Of a stretch of DNA of 57,500 nt, positions 1 to 15,580 are shown piece after piece. A program made the translations under genes and the position numbers. Source of the DNA: Halisarca cf. caerulea (Eukaryota; Porifera; Demospongiae; Chondrillida; Halisarcidae); NCBI GenBank assembly GCA_963170055.1, contig CAUJGJ010000085.1, positions 172,701 through 230,200 on the forward strand, read 5' to 3'. Position 1 is the stretch's first letter. Each line of letters opens with the position of its first letter. The notes beneath the pieces are model-generated. The model was given only the letters and a program-made list of their open reading frames with translations, was not told where the DNA came from and ran no database searches.

Positions 1-3000
1 GTTGGGTGGGCAAGAGGTGGAGATAAGGGTGATCGTGATAAAGAAACACTCCATTGTTTCTCACCTACTCCTTTCCGTGTCTTCTTCAACAAGGGAGGCG
101 ATCTTGCTAGCTTCACTTCTTCACCATCCAGTCTTTCCTTGTCCCTTATCTTGCTCTGAAGCAGTATCTTTTCTATCAATTTCATCTTTGGATGTTTTGG
201 TTCATTCTCATTGTTTGAACAAGATTTGGACACAATTCGAACCACTTTAACATCCGGTTGTGAAGGTAAGGCGGCAGGCTTGCTATGTCGCCGTGGCAAC
301 ACAAGGGTGAATCTCTGTGGTAGGGGCTTGTGAATGGGTGTGATAATTGGAGTGTGGAGTGCGGGTGGGGAATTGTGCACAATCGGTTTGATCAAGAACA
401 CCCCACTAGTGGTTTCCACCTCCGATAGTTTGACAGTCAACATCCGAGCCAACTTCTCTCTCTTCAGTGTGAGCGTGTTCATCTCCATCGACCATCTAAC
501 TCGTTTCTTCTCTTGCAACTCTTTAGCTTTCTCCTTTCTCACTTGTGACAACTCACTCTGATTTACATCTTCCAGAGATGAAAGGAGTGTATTCTGCAAA
601 GCCTTCTGTTGGATTCCCTTTGTGAGGTGAGCAAACTTGTCTGCTTGCAACTCGATGTAGTCCGACATGTTTCGCTTAAGGTCAGTTACATCATTGGGAG
701 AGATAGTTCCCTGACGAAGAGCTTTGTTCAAGTTTCTCTCATTTCGTTCTAAGTCCAAACGTGTGAACATTATCATCTCTTCGCGGTCAGCTCCATGTTC
801 CTTTGCCGTCCGCCTCAACAATGCAATCTCCTTTTGCAATCCCATAACGGTAGACTCCAGCTGGGAAATTGCTTCCTGGCTGCGTTTTATTTCCAGTTTG
901 TGGCTCTTCTCTTTAGTAGCAAGCTGCTCCTCCAGACCCTGTACCGTCACCTTTAGCTCAGAGTTTTCGTGCATGACGTGAGCACTCTCCTCCATGCTCC
1001 CTTCTGGTTCACCACGGGAGTGAACAGCTGCGGCTTGAGAAAGAGCTTCTTGGAGAACTTGCTCCATTTGGTGAAGAAGAAGAGCCAGACTACAACGCAT
1101 CTGTGTGATCTGGCCTTGGACCTCTCCATCTGCAGAGAAGTCAAGCTTGTCAATGTCCATCAAGACCGACACAAGATCCTCTGAAAAATGTTCAATAATA
1201 ATATCCGTGAGATGGTCCTTGAATAGCAAGACAGAGTTGTATGCCTTTGTCCATTCCTTCACAATGGGGTGGTCAGCTGAGAGTTGGACGACGGCTGGTG
1301 TGACAGACATGTGACCTTGCTGACGTCTGATTGGCTGGGTGTTGCTCAACAGACCAACTTCCTCTTGTCCTGTAGGCGAACTGAGGACAAGGGAACGACG
1401 AAACGAGGAATCATGGAGGCTGACCGGCCCGTGGGCAATTGGGGGTGTGGTCACTGGTACTGGGGACATGGGTACGGGTACGGGTGGGGAGGGTGTGTGT
1501 GTGGTAGAAGACTTGACAAAGTGACGAAGAGACGTTCGGGACGGCTGTTGACCAGGCGTCACTGACACTGGTAGACTGTGAGCCACTGAAGTGTGTTTGG
1601 TAGACTCTACGGACACCACAGATTCTGCTTCCAAGGGGTGCAGCTCAGGTTGAGGTGTTGGACCGTGTGGAGTTGCAGTGCATTGAGTGATGTCATCGAC
1701 CACTGGTAGGGTGGTGGGAGGGCGTGAGATGGGCGGGGTACTCCACTGAATGCTGCGGCTGATGAGGTCCCTCACTTCAGCCGGAACTACGTCTGGTTGG
1801 CTTTCCAGGCTGGCCATCAGGTCCTGGAGATTCGACATAGCTACCTTCACCTCACTGAGATGTTCCATCGATTGTTCATACTTGCCATTAACTCTGTCTC
1901 GCTCTTCCTTAGCAGTTTGAAGTTCACTCTCAAGAATTTTGTTCCTTGATTCCAAATTGTCAATGACGGTTCTCTTCTCCTCTAAATCTTTCTTGAAAAT
2001 GTCTGCTTCCTGGCTGTGTTTGTTTTGAGCTTCCACAAGCTGAGCTTTAACAGCAGTCATCGCCTTCTTGCTCCTGCTGCGAGTCTCTGCAACTTCTTCC
2101 TTCCACTTGCGGTCGTTGTCAGCCAACTCTTTCTTCAATTTCTCAATCTGCTCTCTAGTGTACGTCTCCATCTGTCGTATGGTGAGGGCATTCATGGTGG
2201 GAATGGGGGAGTTTGTTGAGGATTTCTGAGACTGGCCACTGTCAGATTTCAGTGGTGACGGTACGTGGGGAGGAGTGGCAACAATGTGTGCTGCCAACGG
2301 TTGTACATCGTTCTGAGGTGGTGGAGGTTCTTCCTTGGGATCTTCAGGAGGGGGAATACCTTCTTCTTCAGTATTTGTGTGTTCTTCCACACTTTCAGGT
2401 CCCTCCAGTTTGTCGGGCTGTGTTAGTGGTTCAAAGGGTGGAAGTTCCTCTTCATGGAGGTCAGCATCAATGTTATCTTCGTCATCTTCAAACGGCTCAT
2501 CAATTTCTGCTAGGCTCTTTATCTGGTCCTCAAACTTCTCTCTCATTTCCTGCATTTCACTCTCGAAATTCTCTTGCAGTTTCTTCATCTCTGATTCATG
2601 TTGGGAATCTGCTGCCTTCAAACGCTCCTCCAGGTCCTGTCGGGCAGCTACACCACTTTCTAACTCCTTTGCAAGTGCAGCAACTTTAGCTTCAAGTTCT
2701 ACCTCCCTGCTCTTGTCCACCACTGGCTGGGGAGGGGGAGGCTTTGGGGGCTCTTTTGCCTTCTTCAGTGATTCCATTTCCCCTCGTGTCTTCTGCAACA
2801 CTGACTTTAGATTTTCGCAATCTCTTTGCAAGGAGCTGTTAGCTGAGGTGAGCTGCTTCACTTTGTCTGCTTCTTTCTTCAGTTTCGATATCTCTGATGT
2901 CTTGCTATCGAGCTTCTTTTTGAGGTCAGTGCTCCGTTCTTCGGCCAGCTTCAAGTCTGCAGCTGTATTGACAAGGTTGTCTGTTAACTCTAGGACTTCT

Positions 3001-3569
3001 TCTTGCGCCTTCAGAAGTGCCTTTTCCATCTTCTTTCTCCCCTTCTTGGTGTCTGGAAACTGAGCATTCATTGACAAAAGGCGAATCATTTCACTCTGAA
3101 GAGATGAAAGACGCTCAGAAGCTTTCTTGGCGACGTCCAGTGCATCTTCTATGCTAGTAGTTGCATCAGTAAGGTCGATTTCTTCTGACGCTATCTCTTC
3201 CAGCAATTTCTGAGCACCGCCCGACTGACTTTCGGCGAAAAATTCTTCAATTTGATGTAATATTTGCGTCCTCTCGTCAATCCTGTCCTCATACTCCACA
3301 ACAACAACAGTCGATTGCTTCTTGTACTTCTGGCGCTTCTTTACGTCCGTCAGTACATCAAAGAGTAAAGAAGGGTCTTCGATGGTGATAGTATCGGATT
3401 CTTCTTTCTCCGATGAAGGAATGGACGGTTTCCTGGTGAATTCGTATTCATCTAAAGCTAAAGATATCCTCTTTTGAATGTCGTCTAGCGTTTCCTGAAC
3501 CTCAGCCTGTTTCCTCTTTTTCCTACGTTCTTCCACGGCCTGCATAGCTTTTTGTCCTCCGTCCTCCAT
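1..3569 (-). CDS. large coiled-coil protein, intronless, C-terminus beyond the window
   Basis: One minus-strand reading frame opens at the ATG at 3569 and has no stop down to base 1, giving at least 1,189 residues without an intron. The product begins MEDGGQKAMQAVEERRKKRK and is rich in K, E, Q and L in heptad-like patterns. Long helical stretches lie roughly at residues 60-350 and 440-600, and again from about 790. They are separated by a proline run near residue 280, an acidic and proline-rich stretch at about 355-420, and a Pro/Ser/Thr-rich linker at about 610-710. No enzyme motif is visible. The ATG was chosen because it is the first in frame and faces the LINS1 start across a 202-bp gap. 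It could be a structural, ciliary or centrosomal protein, but I do not recognise the family, so no function is assigned. The coding call itself is firm. Confidence 0.85.
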   Translation of the reverse strand, partial: MEDGGQKAMQAVEERRKKRKQAEVQETLDDIQKRISLALDEYEFTRKPSIPSSEKEESDTITIEDPSLLFDVLTDVKKRQKYKKQSTVVVVEYEDRIDERTQILHQIEEFFAESQSGGAQKLLEEIASEEIDLTDATTSIEDALDVAKKASERLSSLQSEMIRLLSMNAQFPDTKKGRKKMEKALLKAQEEVLELTDNLVNTAADLKLAEERSTDLKKKLDSKTSEISKLKKEADKVKQLTSANSSLQRDCENLKSVLQKTRGEMESLKKAKEPPKPPPPQPVVDKSREVELEAKVAALAKELESGVAARQDLEERLKAADSQHESEMKKLQENFESEMQEMREKFEDQIKSLAEIDEPFEDDEDNIDADLHEEELPPFEPLTQPDKLEGPESVEEHTNTEEEGIPPPEDPKEEPPPPQNDVQPLAAHIVATPPHVPSPLKSDSGQSQKSSTNSPIPTMNALTIRQMETYTREQIEKLKKELADNDRKWKEEVAETRSRSKKAMTAVKAQLVEAQNKHSQEADIFKKDLEEKRTVIDNLESRNKILESELQTAKEERDRVNGKYEQSMEHLSEVKVAMSNLQDLMASLESQPDVVPAEVRDLISRSIQWSTPPISRPPTTLPVVDDITQCTATPHGPTPQPELHPLEAESVVSVESTKHTSVAHSLPVSVTPGQQPSRTSLRHFVKSSTTHTPSPPVPVPMSPVPVTTPPIAHGPVSLHDSSFRRSLVLSSPTGQEEVGLLSNTQPIRRQQGHMSVTPAVVQLSADHPIVKEWTKAYNSVLLFKDHLTDIIIEHFSEDLVSVLMDIDKLDFSADGEVQGQITQMRCSLALLLHQMEQVLQEALSQAAAVHSRGEPEGSMEESAHVMHENSELKVTVQGLEEQLATKEKSHKLEIKRSQEAISQLESTVMGLQKEIALLRRTAKEHGADREEMIMFTRLDLERNERNLNKALRQGTISPNDVTDLKRNMSDYIELQADKFAHLTKGIQQKALQNTLLSSLEDVNQSELSQVRKEKAKELQEKKRVRWSMEMNTLTLKREKLARMLTVKLSEVETTSGVFLIKPIVHNSPPALHTPIITPIHKPLPQRFTLVLPRRHSKPAALPSQPDVKVVRIVSKSCSNNENEPKHPKMKLIEKILLQSKIRDKERLDGEEVKLARSPPLLKKTRKGVGEKQWSVSLSRSPLSPPLAHP

Positions 3570-3771
3570 ATTCGTCTCCTCTAATAGTAAAGCACAATAG
3601 TGAAGGATGAAAACAAGATAAGCATTACTGCGTACATCACACTAGCCTCTAAGGCTTAGAAGCAGGCTACCTTTTGCTCTGTTGACTATCGATTCGCTTG
3701 CTTTCTGGCTGGGGTCCGACCCTATGGTTGCCATGGAGAGGACGAACAGATAGGGATTTTCCCTAAACAGC
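3570..3771. promoter_or_regulatory. short head-to-head intergenic region (putative bidirectional promoter)
   Basis: These 202 bases separate the divergent start codons of the coiled-coil gene and LINS1. No TATA box or E-box palindrome is visible. The bidirectional role is inferred from gene layout only. Confidence 0.5.
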
Positions 3772-4859
3772 ATGTACCGCGGTACAATTCTTTGCTGGCT
3801 GTCGCGAATTCGCCAGGAGTACTCTAGTGGTGGAGACACAGACGCAAAGAAACCCACAGCTCGCGAGGAGCTAACAGGAAATGAAATTCTGTCGAAATTA
3901 CTGGAAACCGCTGACTCTGAGGACAGATACATCTGCTATTGTTCTAGTACTGCACTGAGAAGCGTTCTGTTGTCCTCTCCTACACTGATGTCTTTGGAAT
4001 TGATTGAGCGATTACTTCCATCTAGCTGTTTGGAGTTGGAAAATCTACCTGGTCAGTTGAAATTGGAAGTGATACTAGCTGTTATGAAGTCCTCAAGGAA
4101 GAAAAATACACATGTTCTTGAAGAAAACGTTAATGTGACCTTTTGTCTCAGCAAAGACATGTGGAAAGCTATTTTGGATTTTTGGGTACGACTGATTGCT
4201 GCCACACCTAAACCCAAGAGTGTCGTAGTTCCAGTTTTAAACTTTACCAAATCAGTTTGGAAATCTGGGGAATTGAGATGCAGACAGACCATAACTAGTC
4301 ACTACACTGAACTAGCAAGACTCTGTGATGGCTGCTTGTCTAACCTAGAACTGAAGAAACTATTTCACATTTGTTTTCTCATTCTCTCATCTCTCGAGGA
4401 TGAGAAAGACTTGGCAACCAAAGCTCTACAAACAACTTTGAGACATGTTTTAAGTTTGGAACATGTTGTAGTTCGATTCAGCCAATGGATGGATGTGTGT
4501 GTGTTGTGTGCTGGAGATGAGGTGACAACAACATCTCCCGAAAGAGATTGTAGTGACCAGGAACTATTGCCTGCTTTTGTTCGTTCTTTGTTAATTCTTC
4601 TTCTTCAGTGCGCATTTATATACCTGTCCACCTCCCAGCCCAAAGGTGATTTAGTTTCTATTGCCAGTTCACTTTGTGATGGATTTGTAAAAGCAGTCAA
4701 GACTTGGTCTGAGAAAAACAATTTTATTGGATCAGTTTCTGACACTTTGGGCAGTGTTTTACTTGCTGTGGTCAGTGACAATGATGACACTTTACTGAAG
4801 GCACTTCACTTGTGCACACTGATGTACAAGCATGGGAAGGATAAGTTGAGGTATGCCTC

Positions 4860-4933
<74 letters not shown>

Positions 4934-4941
4934 CGTATGTG

Positions 4942-5007
<66 letters not shown>

Positions 5008-5013
5008 CGTATG

Positions 5014-5084
<71 letters not shown>

Positions 5085-5794
5085 ATGCATACATGCATGA
5101 GTGCATGCATGTGTCCCTGTAGTGTGTTTGTCCGGTGCATGTAGGTGTCGTTTCTCTCCTTTGCAGCTGCTTCCCTCCAAGCTGTGCTTCATTCTTGTCG
5201 GCCTGTTCTCCTCACAAAATGTTCATTTCTTTCTTGAATTCTGTCTCCTTTGATCCAATAATGTTAATGGAATTTATTGCATCTGGAGACAAGGAGTTTG
5301 TTATTTTCTTTCATCATTATTTGGAGTACTCACTAACGTCCTGGAATGAACTTGAAGCTGTTTGTTTTGATATGGATGTGGCTTCCAATGCTTCCAGGAC
5401 AAGCACAGAGGAAGGGACTGAGTCTGATTCAGAAGATAATTTTGAAGTGGGAATGGGTTTTGGAAGTTTTGAGAACTCGCCTCTTCTTAGCAGCACTACT
5501 TCCTCCAAGAAAATGTGTTTGCAAGATATTTCCCAGCTTTCATCAGAGGAAACTCCTTCAGCAATATCAGAAGATTCAACTCACAAACTTCCACTCAGTC
5601 ATCCTTCCCCTACGAAAAGGTTGGCACTCCAAGACGAGAATATTTGTCTTGCAAAGTATGTTCGCTGTTTGATTCACCTTCGTCTGAAACTTGCCAATTT
5701 GCTCCAAAGGGGTCTTATCTCCGAGGAGATGAATGCTCAACATAGCAACACACTCATTGACAAAATTGAACGAAGATATTTTTCTTCACCTTGA
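3772..5794 (+). CDS. LINS1: protein Lines homolog 1 (LINS1-like)
   Basis: Two exons, 3772..4850 and 5167..5794, joined through donor AG|GTATGC and acceptor TTGCAG, give 568 residues. The N-terminal part is an all-helical repeat-like region (for example LLPSSCLELENLPGQLKLEV near residue 84). After the junction the frame continues with FISFLNSVSFDP and a block ending HHYLEYSLTSWNEL, resembling the Lines N-terminal domain. The last 40 residues (RCLIHLRLKLANLLQRGL) match the short conserved Lines C-terminal domain. Human LINS1 is longer (757 aa from memory). The Drosophila namesake acts in segment patterning; the molecular role is poorly known. The single intron is almost filled by a (GT)n microsatellite that starts 11 bases after the donor. 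The family call rests on the C-terminal block and overall pattern. Confidence 0.78.
4862..5085 (+). repeat. (GT)n microsatellite filling the LINS1 intron
   Basis: About 220 bases of TG dinucleotides with two similar interruptions (ATGTGTGCGTATGT-type). It lies in the sense direction just downstream of the exon 1 donor. Confidence 0.98.
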
Positions 5795-5849
5795 TATATC
5801 CTTCTTTAATTCATAAGTCAATTTTTATCTGCCTGAATTCAACAATTAC

Positions 5850-5925
5850 ATGGCATTTAGCGGGTTATTCATTGGTCTTGAAGTGTGGAGAACACGGGTT
5901 CAAATCCCACTAGTGGCTAGTTTTC
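5850..5925 (+). mobile_element. tRNA-like (SINE-type) segment 1
   Basis: A-box-like TGGCATTTAGCGGG is followed about 40 bases later by the B-box-like GGTTCAAATCC, the spacing of an internal pol III promoter. The flanks do not form a good acceptor stem and the T-stem has only three clear pairs. A tRNA-derived repeat is therefore more likely than a working tRNA gene. Confidence 0.45.
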
Positions 5926-5993
5926 ATCTTTTTTTCTATAGACTATGGGAATAGCGCAAGCATAAATAGCACTTTGGTAGGATATTGTCAGCA

Positions 5994-6075
5994 GGTCCCT
6001 GATGGCATAGCGGTTAGGTGACGTGCTTGTAGCGCTAAGGTTGTGGGTTTGAAACCGAGTCCCGACGGGTTTTTC
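5994..6075 (+). mobile_element. tRNA-like (SINE-type) segment 2
   Basis: TGATGGCATAGCGGTTAGG resembles a pol III A box and GGGTTTGAAACC a B box, again about 40 bases apart. The acceptor stem does not pair. An unexplained sequence with a 69-residue minus-strand open frame follows and may be the element's body. Confidence 0.5.
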
Positions 6076-6387
6076 AGAGTTTTATCTAAAAAAAATTAAA
6101 TCCTGTCCCTCAGTGGTCAGTTGCAATACCCCTGTACGAAGAATTGTATGGGGGAGCTTTGGGTCTCGCGGCTGGTCTAGCTCCCACGCTACAGCAAGTT
6201 CAAAGAGTGCTAACTCCCTCTCCGTTGGGACTTCTTTCTTTTCGTCAGCATCAAATTTCCTCAATGGCAAGCATAAAAGACATCTGTGCATGCCTTATAA
6301 TGAGATCAAGAAGTGTCTGGGCCACTGATCGAGGAGAGTTTATAAGAACTCACTGAGTTCTCCTGAAACTCAAGAAGAAAAGCTAGC

Positions 6388-6466
6388 TAGCTAGAAGAGG
6401 CCCTGTAGCCATGAGATCCATGTATAGTTATCTAGAAGAGGCCCTGTAGCCATGAGATCCATGTAT
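6388..6466 (+). repeat. tandem duplication of about 40 bp
   Basis: Two near-identical copies of a segment beginning CTAGAAGAGGCCCTGTAGCC and ending ATGAGATCCATGTAT sit side by side. Confidence 0.9.
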
Positions 6467-6750
6467 GCATGTGGCTCTTTGTACACGGCTAGTTTAACTG
6501 ACCACTGATGGACAGGACTTCAGGAGAACCCATGGCACCATTAATTGTGTTTATTGCTCAATAGTTGTATATACAATAGAAATAACAACTGATAATGCAT
6601 ATTGTGTGGTATGTTTAGAATTTGTCGTGAACATCCAATAAATAAGTAGAAAGGTGCAGAAACTACACAATGCAATTTGTAATGTCTGAATGTCACAAAT
6701 GTAACAGACATAACATTTGGTCCATTATCTCATGTCCCCAACACACACAA

Positions 6751-9052
6751 TCACACGTCTCCATTGAATGCAGGTCCGTAGTATTGGCTGTAAAGTAGTC
6801 CAGTGGATGAGATGGCATCTCCCAGACCAACGGTTTTCAGAGGATTTTTACAAACAAGAACAGGACTGAAGTGGAACTCCACCCTCCCTCGTTTCCATGA
6901 CAATTGTGGGGAATTGGGGTCAAATACGTGAGGTGTATTTCTCAGCTCTTCATCTTGAAATGACAAAACAAAAGAATCTGGGATTTTTAATGACATCTTA
7001 GATGGAATAATAACCTCATCATCGCAGGCCTGTTTACCAGCAATTTCTGTTCCCTTGACAACAGCTGTTTGTCCGTTTCCCCAAGTACTTGTGAAATGAG
7101 CAAGTACATGAAACTTGAGAGAGTGGAAATGTATGCGACTCAGTACAGAGTTTGGAGTACGTACGTCCATATTACCATATTTAGACAACAGCCAATACAG
7201 TGAATCTGCAACCACACCCACTTGGGGCGGATACATTCTTGAGAGGAGTTCTGTGGGTCCACCACTTGCTGTCATTGTCGATTTTAACTCTTGTTCATTC
7301 AACCCCAGGGAGGGGGTGTAGGGAAGCAGGGTGGGGAGAATATCCTCCAATAGTTCTATATTTCCAATGCTAGCTAACTCCAAATGCAGCGGCAACAAAG
7401 GGGAAATACCCTTCAAATGATCTACAACCAGTTGGAGTTTCTTCTGCCAGAACGATCTTGAGTACCTCTCCAAGAGTTGAATCCCCGCGAGGATCACAAG
7501 ATCAGGCTTGTTTGATTGAATGTGACCGAAGAAATCATCAACAGCTGTCATCTCTGAGTTAGCAACATCATTAGAGAAAACAATCCGGTTGGAACACGGT
7601 GCTGTCACACGCCCCCACTCCTCTTTGGTGGAGTATTCCAGAATCATATGTACTTCATCCGATGAACTCTGCGATCCAGTGTTAATTCGAGGGCTCAATA
7701 GTTCTCTCAGTTTCCCTCCAACAGGCCCACCTAGGAAGATGGAGGTCGTATCGGGTGTTAGCTGTGTCAGCTTCTTAGCCATCAATGCAGCATTTCCACC
7801 AATGTAGAACTGCAAAGAATAAATGAAGCAGCATCACTATCACATTGAACAAATATATTATACTAACAATAAGAATATTGGCAGTATAATATTAGAAAAA
7901 AAATTGAGAGTAAATAAAAAGTCAATACCGAAGCAATATCCAGTGAAACCTCTTTAAAGGACACCTCCAAAATGCAGCCACCTACAGCATCACCCAAGCT
8001 ATGCTTGAGCAATTCTGGGATTACCTGCCAACTCATTAGTTCAACCCGAGGCTCCTACTTCTCTGCCCCATTTGACAGGCCTCCCGTTGACATGTGTACA
8101 TATGAAACCTCTGAAATAAGGACACCTCCATCAATAGGACAGTTAACGGTGGCCCCAATTAATGGTGTGCTCATTATAGAGGCTTCTCTGAATATATCAT
8201 TCAGAACAATACAAACCTCGTGTTTGAGAGAATCTTTACTTGCAATTTTTACAATTTCTTTAAATCTATCCAAATCTGTAAAGAATCTTTCAACTGCCAG
8301 ACAAGATTCCATTGAGTACGCAAGGAGGTGGGAAATGTCTTTGTCTTCGTTAAGCACTTCAAACAACTTTGGAGGTTGTGGAGAAGTCCCCATAGCCTTC
8401 AACAGCCCTGCACCCGAGACAATGAGGTCCAGATTGGCATTGACACTGTAAAGACAAGACAGGAAGATTACACAACACACAGTAGGGAAAAGTTAGAACG
8501 GCAGGGTAATCCAGGACGGTGGGTCAAAAGCAGTGTCAACCACAAGGTACACACATTATTTTTCGTCAGTGATGTCTCCATGAAGTGGGAGTTTAGCAGT
8601 AGCAAGTGTGGCTGGACAGCTTCAACACAGAAAAAAGTAAAGACCCCCTCTCGAATTACCCTAGCGTTCCAAATTTCCCCGCTTTACCCTGCCAAGTACA
8701 GGGGGCACATGTTTGAGTCTGGTCCAGACACTACACCATAGCAGTATAATGTCTATGGTATAAGAAGGAAAAAAACCCTCCTAATTGTAGATATCAGTAA
8801 GTATCACTAACAGAAAAATTAAGGGAAAGGATGATCGAAATTATTACATGTAAAGACTAGCGAAATAGACACAAATTCGACACGAACGCTTGTTATCCCA
8901 TACCCGACAGCTATCTTGCTGTAGTTTGCGGGGGTTCCCCCCATAACAGTCCATCTCCTAGCAATGACCGATTCGACGGATCCGTTACCGCTCCAGAGGT
9001 AAAAGAGAGAGGAAATGATCAGCGCTAGGCCTATTTCCAATCTTTTGTCCAT
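6751..9052 (-). CDS. ADPGK: ADP-dependent glucokinase
   Basis: Three minus-strand exons, 9052..8904, 8445..8217 and 7809..6751, join in frame to 478 residues (human about 497). The enzyme phosphorylates glucose using ADP and AMP-forms; it is an ER-associated glucokinase of the ribokinase fold. The first 25 residues (LEIGLALIISSLFYLW) form a signal/anchor segment, as in animal ADPGK. Family marks in order are GVNANLDLIVSG, FYIGGNAALMAKK, LEYSTKEEWGRV, LHLELASIGN, SLGLNEQEL and the C-terminal KTVGLGDAIS, whose GXGD aspartate (about residue 457) is the catalytic base. All splice sites are GT-AG: GG|GTATGG, GAG|GTTTGT, TTACAG and TTTGCAG. It is divergently paired with nicalin. Intron 2 carries a MITE-like insertion. 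Near-certain from the motif order. Confidence 0.95.
7941..8190. mobile_element. pogo/Tigger-like MITE remnant in ADPGK intron 2
   Basis: The left end CAGTGAAACCTCTTTAAAGG and the reverse complement of the right end, CAGAGAAGCCTCTATAATGA, form an imperfect inverted repeat. The internal part repeats the AAACCTCTGAAATAAGGACA motif. No clear TA duplication remains. Confidence 0.55.
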
Positions 9053-9195
9053 GCTACCAGAAAGTCTTATTCATATACCCTTTGAAAACGTATAAAAGGA
9101 TATAAAGTAGTACTGGTCTAGCTTTGCAAGACCAATGGGCGGCCACAACATCCACGTGGGGCCACGTGGTCAATTGTTGCGCAACTCTTTCAGAA
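9053..9195. promoter_or_regulatory. bidirectional ADPGK/NCLN promoter with two CACGTG E-boxes
   Basis: In the 143 bases between the two start codons I see TATAAAAGG (9091-9099, plus strand), CCAAT (9132-9136), and CACGTG palindromes at 9153-9158 and 9163-9168, ten bases apart. CACGTG is the core site of bHLH-ZIP factors (USF, MYC/MAX, TFE families). Their use here is inferred. Confidence 0.65.
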
Positions 9196-15143
<5,948 letters not shown>

Positions 15144-15580
15144 TATTCTAGCCCTATATATAACTGTGTCAAATGTATGTTGTTGTTATCGCGCGATATA
15201 ATTGTTGTTGAATTCACTGGTAGCCATGTTCGGCACGCATGTATGTCGGTTGTTATAGTCCACACAGTTGTTGCGATTCCATTTGGAAAAATTGAATTGG
15301 GTATGGAAAGAGCCGTACGTACACATGTCGTAGTAAAATGGCGCATGTTTCGGACGTGATCCGTTATTTGTGAATTACTGACGGTAAGCTTCTGAAAGAG
15401 CTGTATACACAAGTCTTATATTGAAACATCTTTGTCCTTATTTTCTTCCTGTTCTTACTTGTATATTCTGTGTACATAGGACCCCAGAAAGACCAGCCAT
15501 GTTAATGGGGGCACTCCTATTAAAAATTAAATTTATCTATCTATCTATCTTACTTCTTTTTTATGCAGATACTTTGCAAA
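15144..15580 (+). promoter_or_regulatory. DDX46 promoter, 5' UTR exon end and 5' UTR intron
   Basis: A YY1-like AAAATGGCG lies at 15335-15343. ACG|GTAAGC at 15381-15387 is a good donor and TTATGCAG at 15561-15568 a good acceptor 13 bases before the DDX46 ATG. A leader intron 15384..15568 is therefore likely. Inside it, GGGGGCACTCCTATTAAAA and AATTTATCTATCTATC look like the 3' tail of a SINE or LINE. Confidence 0.55.
15475..15552 (+). mobile_element. retroposon 3' tail ending in (TATC)n
   Basis: A short unique stretch ends in an AAAATTAAATTTATCTATC tail, a form typical of 3' ends of some non-LTR elements and SINEs. No coding part is present. Confidence 0.4.

Larger units (their letters stand above)
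5795..6750. other. tail-to-tail intergenic region between LINS1 and ADPGK
   Basis: No convincing gene. It holds two tRNA-like SINE-type segments (listed separately), a tandem duplication, and the presumed 3' UTRs. A TTTATT at about 6549 is a possible minus-strand polyadenylation signal for ADPGK. Confidence 0.6.

Noticed and set aside
4772..5192. Long open frames of Val-Cys or Thr-His dipeptides on both strands (also at 12478-12780, 13480-14038, 14720-15201, 19760-20467, 25380-25790, 30188-30766, 40219-41160, 53570-54693)
   Set aside because: They are translations of (GT)n/(CA)n microsatellites, which are stop-free in several frames. They lie in introns and have no independent coding evidence.
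5850..6075. Functional tRNA genes
   Set aside because: Promoter boxes are present but acceptor and T stems pair poorly.
6082..6291. 69-residue minus-strand open frame downstream of LINS1
   Set aside because: No recognisable domain, no splice partners, and it adjoins SINE-like sequence. More likely part of a repeat body.
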